Positions 55,236 through 64,000 of a stretch of 64,000 nucleotides of DNA are shown piece after piece. Positions within the stretch are counted from its first letter, which is position 1, and every line of letters begins with the position of its first letter. Under the pieces are notes generated by a model, which had not been told where the DNA came from, did no database searches, and was given only the letters and a program-made list of their open reading frames with translations. A program made the position numbers and the translations under genes. The DNA comes from Mastigias papua (lineage: Eukaryota > Cnidaria > Scyphozoa > Rhizostomeae > Mastigiidae), in assembly GCA_964019165.1 (NCBI GenBank), contig OZ025281.1:10369888-10433887 (forward strand), given 5' to 3'.

Positions 55236-57129
55236 TTTCGTTAACGAAAATAACTTACCTGAAATCCCGCACCGATGCAATTTATACAGAATGCCTTCAT
55301 ACCAGACCCTGTCAAAAGCTTTTGACATATCGAGGTAAACAGAGCGAACGTCTAGGGTTGGATTGCAATCAAAAGCTTGAAAAATTGAGTTAGTGATAGA
55401 AAGAAGCTGATTAACTGCCGAGTCGCCTGGTCGGAAACCTGATTGGTTTGGATTTAATAAGTTATTTGTCTTCAAGTGATAATAAAGCGTATCAAACATA
55501 CATTTCTCTAACATTTTCCAGAAGACTGGAAGAAGAGAAATTGGACGATAGTTTTCTTTTGTAACTCTTGTGTTTCTTTTTATGAATCGGGACTACGTTT
55601 GCCTTTTTCCACACATCAGGAAATATACCTTGATTTAAACAATTTTCAAAGATCAGTCTGAGGGGCAATAGGAGTGCATCATCGCATACTTTAATCATCC
55701 GGATTGAAATATCATCCCATCCGTGCGCTTTATTCAGATTTAATGACCTAATAATCCTTAAGAACTTCTCATCGGAGATGGTAAATTCTGTAAGAGGTGA
55801 AGCTATAGGGGAATTGAATTTAGGAATTTCGCTCCCAGTGTAAATAGTAGTGCATTGTGCTATAAAGTAATCGTTGAAAACTTCTGCTTTCGCTGTGAAA
55901 TTCAAAACAAATATATAATTCTCTAAGATAGGGGGATAATTGGTAATTTGGTTTTATTTAACATATATTTAATAAGTGACCAGTAGGATTTATTTCTGGT
56001 CTCAGAACGTGCAATAGACGAGCCTGTTTTCCGGAAGTAATTTTCTTTGGCATCTTCAATCATGTTAGATACACGTGATATCATATTGTTAATGGCCTCC
56101 AATTTATGACTCGGCCAACCATTTCTAACAAATGACTTATATGCTAGATTCTTTTTCGCAATAAAATTTTCAGAGATTGTGTTATCCAGGGTGCCTGCTG
56201 AGGTCTGATTTTGATTGTTTTGTTTGGTATATAGTTTGAAAAGATGTTCAAGAGAGTTTCAGTCAGCAGCTCAACTTGTTGGTTAGGACAAGTCAGATTC
56301 TTGATGTTATCACGCCAGCAAAAGTTTTGGATATATTTGCGAATCGTATAGACATTCGCACGATCATAAAATCAGACCTTGCGGTAATAGGGAGGTGGTG
56401 CTAGATTTTTAACGCTTAGCTCACCGTAAACAATTTGATGGTGACATTGCTCATGTACAGATGGGTGAACACCTGATTCTAGAAATAGATTTGTTTGGTA
56501 GGTGAAGATAAGATCTATGCAGGATTTAGAATCTCCCATGATATGAGTTGCTTCAGAAATCAGTTGATGCAAACCAAGCTCGGAGGTGCACGGCTGAAAA
56601 ATTTTACCCTCTTCATTTTCGTTATCATTTTCCCGCCATTGTGGGGATCTACAGCTGAAATCACCAGTGATGATCACGGCATATGGGTTTTTGGCTGACA
56701 TCCTGAATAACATTACGTCAAAATTTTTAATAAAAATTTCAAATTCAGCGGTCTGACTAGGACTCCTATATAGGAAAACAAAGAAATATTTCTTCCCGTC
56801 AAGCTGGATCTCACTAACTATACATTCTGGAAGGGTGATATGGTCTGCTCTATTTCTGGCCGGAAAAGATTCTTTCACATAAAGACCAACGTCTCCTTTT
56901 TTTTAGGTTTCCCGGGTTGTTGCTTCTCGTTAGGTTGTACCCTCTAAGAGAAAAGTTTCCCTCATCGACGGTGTTGTCGAGGTGGGTCTCGACGATGCCT
57001 ATCAGATCATATTTGTATAGAGAATTGTATGCTTCAAGTAGGGAGACGCGTATATATTTATGAACACTAATACTATTTAGGTTCCATGAGCAGAATTTTA
57101 AGGTTTCCCGATGAGGGCCAGGGTTGCTT

Positions 57130-57525
57130 TCAATATCAACATTTAATAAAATATGTTTATAAATTGTCCATTGCGTTGTGTAGTCTATAAATACTAGTGT
57201 GAATGTGAAGCTCGGTACGTAGGACGCACTACCTATAGACTAACGCACAAAATAAAACAGCAAGTTCCCAATTACATTAGGAAGAAAAGCAATACGGTAA
57301 GAGAACAGACGACTGGTATGTGCAAAACCAATGATACTTAAATGACTTGTGATTCGGCCATAGGAAAACATCTAAATACACATTGGGAATGCATCAAAAC
57401 AAATACAGGAGATAATTGTCGGATGATTGGGCAAGCAAGATATTCCTTTCATTTAAGCTTCTTGGAGTCAGTTTAGCTTTAAACACAGATCTTAGTCTTG
57501 TCTAAACAAAAAGGGTCCTTTTTCT
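57130..57525 (+). pseudogene. Penelope-like element, GIY-YIG endonuclease end, copy 2
   Basis: The plus-strand frame around 57210-57480 reads CECEARYVGRTTYRLTHKIK, QQVPNYIRKKSNTVREQTTG, MCKTNDT, then after a stop MTCDSAIGKHL and CRMIGQARYSFHLSFLESV. RYVGRTT..L...I is the GIY-YIG endonuclease start typical of Penelope-like proteins. The C-terminal lysine/leucine end is near 57525. The reverse transcriptase part is absent, because the copy begins just where the LINE 5' end stops. Confidence 0.7.
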
Positions 57526-57649
57526 CACGTGGACTTTTCATGTAAGATTCATATAGATCTCCCACATCACTACACAGCATCCCAGAAGATTTGCCTGATA
57601 TCTCGAATATAAAAATTCATAAATTCTTAGACGACATGATTTAAGTATA

Positions 57650-58671
57650 CAGGATAATCCCGTTATAACGTACTCGGTTATTACGTACCTTCGGATATAA
57701 CGTACCATAGTCACCGGTCCCGGCAAAAGGCCCATACAAACCCTTATAAAAATACTCCGGTTATAACGTACTCGGTTATTACGTACTTTCGGTTATAACG
57801 TACCCTCTTTTTTGCCCCTCGAGACAAATATATTTGGTTATAATGTACTTCCTTGCGGGTTTTGTTTTTCCCCTTTCCGAATCAGTCGTAAAAGTCTTCA
57901 ACACTGTTACTACTACCTGTAGTAGCTGCTTTAAGTAAGCATACTACTCGTGTACCAAGCAACCACACATTTGATGCAGCTGTACATAACGCTTGGAATA
58001 AAAAGACTGTTCAGAAGCATGTTACAGATTTTTTTAGACCTTACACGAGATAAACATTGGTCATGAACATAGCAACTAAATACAGGGACGCTGAAGAGGG
58101 GGACAGAAGGAGGTAGAGGGGAGCAAGCACCCCTCCTGCCTGTTATTCGAGGGAACAGGGGAGCAAAAGTGCCCCTTTTGAAATGCAAAAGAATCCTTTT
58201 CAGACATTGATATGGTACAACGGAGATACAGTAAGCTACATAAGTAAGCAATATATGATTGGAGGAGAGATATATTCGTATGATTGTGAGAAATATAGCC
58301 CTTGCAAAAACGATGGAACGAAAATGTTCCAAAGAGGTATCCTAGGCCCCAAAGAGGTACCTATTTTAGTTGGTTCCCTTCTGATCCTGTTGGTTTCCTT
58401 GCCCCACTATCGCTCGGGGGTCCCTTATTAAATCTGCCCCACTACTACATTTTGTGTTAGTCTTTCTATATTTCTCCATGCTATGACGCTTATCTGAGCC
58501 TCTAGCTTCGGTATTTCAATCTTTATAAGCTATAGAAGCGGCCCAAAAGCACATATCATTCAATACTTTACAAAGTCTGGTATATTCCTATTACTTCGGT
58601 TATAACGTACTTCGATTATAACGTACCAAATCAGTTAGTCCCTTAAAATACGTTATATCCGGATTATACTG
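57650..58671. mobile_element. Pogo/Tigger-like non-autonomous element
   Basis: The ends are inverted: CAGGATAATCCCGTTATAACG at 57650 and (minus) CAGTATAATCCGGATATAACG at 58671, each flanked by TA, the Tc1/mariner-pogo target. CGGTTATAACGTACTCGGTT-type units are repeated at both ends (57660-57850 and ~58597-58630). No transposase frame lies inside. At 58080-58440 there is GC-richer DNA with AGAGGGG-type purine tracts. Confidence 0.75.
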
Positions 58672-59505
58672 TATATCATTTCCCTTTGTTTGGAATTTCA
58701 TTTTTTTAAAAAGAAACCCTTTTCAAATTACACCAGAGCTTCAACACTGGAAAATACCATGATCGGAAAATGTCCAGGATGATAATGGGGATTTCAATAT
58801 TAACAGAATCCTACATAAAAAAGATTGGGCAGTCCCTGGATGTAAAGATTAATGGATAGAACGAAACAATACCAATGTAAAAAGATGTTGTCAGTTAATT
58901 GATCAATGCGAAAACTACGGCATGTTCAAGAAGTTGTGTTATGTGAAACGTCTGTTGGTGCTATAGAACTTCCCTATAGCACAAAAGGCGGGAACATTCT
59001 TTTAGCATACTACATACTTGTTTTCGCCTGACACTCGTCAGAGTATGAAATGCTGGATAACGAACGAATAGGTGCACTGAAATACATACTTGCAATGATT
59101 CTTTCAATAGTTTTTTCAACATATCAAAGGGGACGGTGTGACTCACATTTGCAAATGCATAGCAAAGTTGTTTGCTGCGTTATGTCAACACATCACTATG
59201 CAAACAACGTCATAACAACAGGATTGCTTCGAGGTTTAGAAGTTCAATTACGTCTTCCCATATACTGATATATTTCTCTGTGTAAACGATAATTTAAGAG
59301 TGGGTTTGTGACATTCCAACCGTCTGGGTGCTTTCCAAGATACCTATAAAAGCACCAATTAAACACTAATAAGATTGTATTCTGAATAGGAAAGACAATT
59401 GTTTACTAATATGAGCTTCTGGCATATGTCCAAGAAACAGGAAGCTGTGCAAAGCATTGGATACCCCATACCTGCAGAGCTAAACACAAGCACACAAATA
59501 CACAA

Positions 59506-59506
<1 letters not shown>

Positions 59507-59599
<93 letters not shown>
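59507..59599 (+). repeat. (CA)n microsatellite
   Basis: About 46 CA units at the end of the first 780-bp repeat. Frames of Thr-His or Cys-Val repeats through it are artefacts. Confidence 0.98.
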
Positions 59600-59601
<2 letters not shown>

Positions 59602-59839
59602 GCCTTAAAATCACTCCGCTAAGAGGTTACGCATTAATCAAGCTAGATTTTGATTGCACTCTGACTGACATTTGCAAGACTTCCTGCTGCCTTGAAAGCA
59701 TGTCGAAAATATCAGAGAATTAAGTGATTGTTGTGCTTCCGAAAAGAATTTGATGTTTGTGCAAGCTGCATAAAATCAGATCAATTTCACAGTAGACTTC
59801 TGTCATAGTTATCTTTTAACTCTAATTTGGAATTGAAGA

Positions 59840-60690
59840 CGACACACTTTGAATTTTCTAAATATATCCGTGGAGAAATGGGCACTCGATTTCATACCAG
59901 CATTTATAGGTAACCAACGATTACTGGTCATTGCATTCGTGGAAATTCTTTCAGCCCAAAAGCAAGACACAGTAGCCTTATAAAAACTTTAGTTCATAGG
60001 GGACATATGATTTGCTCTAAAGGTAAGTTAGATTTTGACCTGGGCACAATGAAACAGCCGCTAATTGACAATGGATATCTAGAAGATGTCCGTATATCTT
60101 GCATTATGGACATAGTACCGACATTTCATCAAAAAAACAGTTTGGCCCTGAAAGCGTTTAGTCGACTTGAAATTACCTTGGATTGGATATTTCTCCTCAA
60201 AATTTGAAAACCAAATTAATAAAGCCATTACATCCTTTTTCTATGCTGTGAAGCAACGTGTAGTGTACAATACTAGGATCATGCTACAATCTGCTAAAAA
60301 GATAGTGTTCCTAAAACTCAATAGAGTTTTGTGTTATATGAATGTTCGTGTGGATGTAAAGCTCGATATATAGAACCCACTACACAGAGACTAGCAGATA
60401 GAAGAAAACAATATGTTCAAACGAGTATGAGGAATAAAAGCAATAGGGTAGGAGAACAGCCAACTCGTATGTGCAAAACCAATAATTCTAAAATGACTTG
60501 TAATTCAGCAATAGGAGAACATCTTATTGCAAATCCAGAACGCACCAAAACATATACAGACGACAATTATCGAATTACTTGGCAAGCAAGATCGTTCTTT
60601 CATGTAGACCCCGTTTACACTGGACCGCATAGAGATCGGATCCTATGCTATCCGGATACTTCTGGATCCGATCAATGTTTGTGATGGTGT
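59840..60690 (+). pseudogene. Penelope-like RT thumb and GIY-YIG endonuclease, copy 3
   Basis: Successive frames carry MICSKGKLDFDLGTMKQPLI with DNGYLEDVRISCIMDIV (60007-60120), LPWIGYFSSKFENQINKAIT with SFFYAVKQRVVYNTRIML (60170-60290), and from 60331 YECSCGCKARYIEPTTQRLA, QPTRMCKTNNSKMTCNSAIG and DDNYRITWQARSFFHVD. The GIY-YIG start has Ile-Glu-Pro where Val-Gly-Arg is usual, so the nuclease was probably damaged. The end after 60610 is unrelated GGATCC-rich sequence. It is the best preserved of the three Penelope copies here. Confidence 0.75.
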
Positions 60691-61529
60691 TTACATGGGA
60701 TCGGATCCATATGGGTCTGCTCTGCATTCAAGAACATTGCACAGGAGCATTTACGTTTTCGAGAAGTTTTTGCACCAACGCCTTTTTCCCCCTTGTGTGT
60801 GCTTGTGTGCTCATCTGAATTATGCATATAAAGTCTCAGAATCAATAAAACAGTGGAAAGATTGTGCAGTCCATGGATTGAAAGACTATTGGATAGAACG
60901 AAACAACACCAATGTAATGAAGTGTTTCAAGTTTATTGTTCAACAAGACAATTACCACATGTTCAAGAATTTGTGTTATGTGAAAAGTCTGTTGGTATTA
61001 AACTTAACTTCCCTATAGCACAAAAAAGCGAGAAAACTCTTTTAGCATACTACATACTTGTTTTCGTCTGACACTCGTCAGAGTATGAAATGCTGGATAA
61101 TGACCGAAAGGTGAACTGAAATATATACTTGTAATGATTCGTTTAATAGCTTTCAACATATCAAACTGGAGAGTATGATTCTCATTTGCAAATGCATAGT
61201 AAAGTTGTTTGCTGCGTTATGTCAACACATCACTATGCAAAAAAACGTCACAAAAATAGGAATGCTTAGCGGTCTAGAAGTTCAATTACGTCCTCCTATG
61301 TGCTGATCTATTTTTCTGTGTAAACAATAATTTCAGATTGCGTTTGTGACATTCCAAACAGTCAGGGTGCTCTCTAAGGTACATGGAAAGTACCAATTAA
61401 GCACTAATGAGATTATATTCTGAATAGGACACACAATTGTTTACTAATATGACCTTTTGGCATATGTCCAAGACACAAGAAGGCTTACAAAGCATTGGAT
61501 CCCCTATGCCAGCCAGAGCTAAACACAAG

Positions 61530-61602
61530 CACACACACAACCACACACACAAGCACACACACACACATACACACACACATACACACACACACACACACAT
61601 AC
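61530..61602 (+). repeat. CA-rich microsatellite
   Basis: Interrupted CA units at the end of the second 780-bp repeat, in the same place as the array at 59507-59599. Confidence 0.95.
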
Positions 61603-61614
61603 TGACATGACCGT

Positions 61615-61990
61615 AGTTGTGGGGACTATGACCTTTCACATACATTGTGAGGACAGTATAAACTACGTAATAACTCGCTACAGGGAACTGACAAACATGG
61701 GATGATATATTGATATGAAAGGCATATTCAAGGCGCACAGCATGCATTCTTTTGTTTTGGTACTTGAATATGTGTATCATTTTAGTGGGGACTGTCAGTT
61801 TTATTTCAGCATTGTGGGGACATTATTCCAATATCATGTTGTATGCTTAGCGTTTTGCTTTGATATATAATTGTAAGTCGACAATAACAACTAGGTGAAA
61901 GAACGGGCCTTAGCAATGGAGATTATTAGCTGATCTCTATACACAATTTGTGGGGACCTATCTTACACACACTTTGTGGGGACATTACTT
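61615..61990 (+). repeat. Dispersed GTGGGGAC motifs
   Basis: TGTGGGGAC or near variants occur at about 61618, 61783, 61812, 61949 and 61973, with TTGTGAGGACAGT at ~61648. Spacing is irregular. It resembles simple motif families found in many animal introns. No termini were found. Confidence 0.4.
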
Positions 61991-61994
61991 AATA

Positions 61995-63900
61995 TAAGTC
62001 GTGCACTTATGAACTTCAATGGTAACTTCTGTAAGATTATTGTCCCGGGGTTACTTACTTGTTGATAGCTAATTTTTCTGAAAATAATGGAGATCATAAG
62101 TTTTCTACATAAAAATTATAAGTCAATTACTCATTATATTGGCTCTATAAGTATACATGGGTGTTGAAGTATGTTTGACAAATGAAGGGATGGAGTGGGA
62201 TTTTAGGCACTTTAAACAGTGAGTTTTACAATTTTTAGCAAGGATAGCTAAACGCGCAAAGGGATAAAAGAAGAGCACGCTGTTCGCCAACGTCCTTTTA
62301 ATTATAGGTGCACGTTTGAAAGTCATGTTTAATTAGGACATCACGTGCATTCTGCAATTACAAAGTATAAATCGTTATGAGCGACTGTAATGTTCCACAT
62401 AGTAAAAATCCATAACAATACACTTACATAGTAGTAGATGGAAGGAAGATGAATCCAGAAAGTTTCAGATGGTTGTACTCAGGAACGGTTTTACTTAGAG
62501 GGTGAGGGGGAATGATACATCCCCAATGTTCAGTGTTTTTTTCCGTAGCTCCTGCTAAAGTTGGTAAGATGCTATACTAGTTTTGTAATATAGGGTCAAA
62601 AACCAAGTAACACTGAAAGTTGCCAAGATTTTGTATCCAGGACTTCCAATGTATATATGTAATGAAAATGCATAGAGAAAACCTTTAGAGGAGTTATGTG
62701 GAGTATGCTTATGGCAAATACCCTCTTCTCTATTTGAAGGTGTAACAATTTTAACCAAAAGTGGTACAAAAACTTAGTTTCTCTCCTGAATATCGACGAT
62801 TTCATGCACAGTGGAATTTAACAGTTTCTTCTAGAATGGGCATATCTCTATATTCAGAAAAGGTGGTTTCCTTAAATCTAAAGGATGTATTCCTATACAT
62901 TTTCCCGGAGCTTAAATTCCAATCATCCATTCTTCTATTCCTTTCATTTCATATTCACCTGTGTTGCTACTGGATGAGACTCATGCTTTAGTTGTTACTA
63001 TCCATAGATGTTAAAACCTTTCCCAACTACAGAAAGAGATCCTCTTGTTCATAGGGCATGATCGAAACACATCTCCGTCTTCACCACTGCAAGGAAATCG
63101 TGCTAGACCCGCCTCCTGGTTGCACTCATCAAAAAAGATCTTTTGGAAGGGGACTGCATCCCTAAGGTCCCTAAGTACAGTAATGGCTATAAAGGACATA
63201 AAATGTATATTGTAATGGACAGTAAGTGAATGATTCCAATGCAGCAATGGCCTGATTGCCACTAAAAGTCCTTTTACAATTTAAGAGCTGAAAGCAATTC
63301 TAATACGGTTAAGACTGCAGATATTTGGACAAGCTGTCCTTGTAGTAGATAATCAATGACTTAGATGAAACCGTAGAAGAAATCAAACTCCAAATGTTCA
63401 CAACCAGTTTCGTGGTTTGGCAGCAAGCTCTTCCATATTCGGATAGAGACAAATAGGTCTTACGGTCGTTTGTGTGAGGCATAGCTGAGCAACCCACATT
63501 CTCTACTGCTTTGAAATTTTTCTTGCTTTATTCTCTGCATTACTTTTACCTACCCTGTATACTCTATGTTAGCTTGATATCCAACAATAGCAAAAAGGAG
63601 TGGGGCCCCTGCCTACCAAGCCCATCATTTCTGGAGTACCTGTTTAAGTCCTGAATTTAAATTAAGCGAGTAGAGGATTCATTTTACCATTTGAGATAAT
63701 ATGGCCCCCCCTTTTCCGTTTCATCCCTATTATCCTCTTACTTGCACAACATTTGGTACTCTGTCACGTTGTGAAAGCAATGTTTTATCAAACTAGCAAG
63801 TGTTATGTACGGCTTCACTGAAAAGACTGCATCACCCTATGGGTACCTCATGTCCCTTCACTTGCCAGTTGACTCTATATTCGATCAATGATTTCTCTAC
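61995..63900. other. No gene recognised
   Basis: Only short frames, and no domain or terminal repeat. The last kilobase before the ATC array is also without a recognised feature. Confidence 0.5.
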
Positions 63901-63903
63901 AAT

Positions 63904-63914
63904 TGATCATCATT

Positions 63915-63991
<77 letters not shown>

Positions 63992-63996
63992 TATCA
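63904..63996 (+). repeat. (ATC)n microsatellite
   Basis: About 30 ATC units with few interruptions, ending a few bases before the window edge. Confidence 0.98.
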
Positions 63997-64000
63997 AGTG

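Larger units (their letters stand above)
53447..57115 (-). pseudogene. Near-complete CR1/jockey-type LINE (EN and RT), broken
   Basis: The minus strand begins with an APE-type endonuclease: LKFCSWNLNSISVHKYIRVS (~57110), GIVETHLDNTVDEGNFSLRG, then frame 56878-56372 with IITGDFSCRSPQWREND, DSKSCIDLIFT and GVHPSVHEQCHHQIV. Reverse transcriptase follows in frames 55905-55492 (ANVVPIHKKKHKS), 55514-55209 (PNQSGFRPGDSAVNQLL, VYLDMSKAFDRVWYEG) and 54935-54354 (VPAGVPQGSILRPLFFLIYI, active box FADD in VKLFADDTSIFTV). The C-terminal parts are 54360-53704 (RPHLDYCDVVYHIP) and 53707-53447 with CPSNDGVEDPEHYMVFCH. A 370-bp insert splits the RT. ORF1 was not found. It is dead because of frameshifts. Confidence 0.88.
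58840..61610 (+). mobile_element. Penelope-like element flanked by ~780-bp direct repeats
   Basis: 58840-59620 and 60840-61610 are direct repeats with many substitutions, each containing TACTACATACTTGTTTTCG, the hairpin CTGACACTCGTCAG and TTTACTAATATGA, and each ending in a CA array. Between them lies the Penelope protein remnant (59840-60690). Penelope-like elements are known for such long flanking or tandem repeats (pLTRs), so I interpret the arrangement as one element. A recent segmental duplication is the alternative. Confidence 0.6.

Noticed and set aside
59359..59608. Cys-Val and Thr-His repeat frames
   Set aside because: They are translations of the CA microsatellite on both strands.
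61397..61780. 127-codon minus frame with a Cys-Val run
   Set aside because: It runs through a CA array and Penelope repeat, with no domain.

Overview
The window looks like gene-poor, repeat-rich DNA from an animal. The coding remnants are almost all transposable elements of kinds common in marine invertebrates: CR1/jockey-type LINEs, Penelope-like elements with a GIY-YIG endonuclease, Ty3/Gypsy, P, PIF/Harbinger and pogo-like elements. Several LINE and Gypsy domains are most familiar to me from corals and sea anemones, so an anthozoan cnidarian is my best guess. That is inference from family resemblance, not a search. Genes have introns with GT/AG junctions, and there is no bacterial-style operon structure.

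Layout. 1-6.7 kb: LINE 3' ends, a 468-bp near-perfect hairpin (2590-3057) and a TATG microsatellite. 6.7-11.3 kb: a decayed LTR-retrotransposon gag/protease on the minus strand, split by a CR1-type LINE. 11.7-12.6 kb: a possible tail exon and a DNA-element remnant. 14.9-23.4 kb: several broken LINEs, an AATC array and a remnant of an unnamed repeated protein family. 23.6-25.8 kb: a segment with repeated short motifs and a truncated PIF/Harbinger element. 25.8-26.7 kb: a possible four-exon host gene of 118 codons on the minus strand. 30.7-31.5 kb: a broken P-type transposase. 32.1-40.3 kb: a dismembered Gypsy element interrupted by an inverted-repeat element and by an intact 5,085-bp DNA transposon (34839-39923). 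41.6-42.3 kb: a MITE. 43.2-48.5 kb: a second MITE carrying a full-length but disabled Gypsy element with 174-bp LTRs. 50.4-51.7 kb: a spliced minus-strand gene for a small secreted, very basic, nine-cysteine peptide. 52.4-61.6 kb: three Penelope-like copies, an almost complete but broken LINE with a small retro-insert, and a pogo-like MITE. The window ends in an ATC microsatellite.

Two items stand out. The first is the DNA transposon at 34839-39923. It has 800-bp terminal inverted repeats that look identical by eye, a 9-bp target duplication with one mismatch, and a three-exon gene that stays open for 908 codons and ends in a RING-type zinc finger. Its protein does not fit a transposase superfamily that I can name. 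The second is the secreted cysteine-rich peptide gene at 50450-51468, whose signal exon and basic cysteine-rich exon join in phase behind a TATA-like promoter.

The host contribution is small: at most the peptide gene, the 118-codon gene and one possible tail exon. The rest is nested mobile DNA, and the nesting gives relative ages (for example Gypsy remnant, then the 5-kb transposon inside it).
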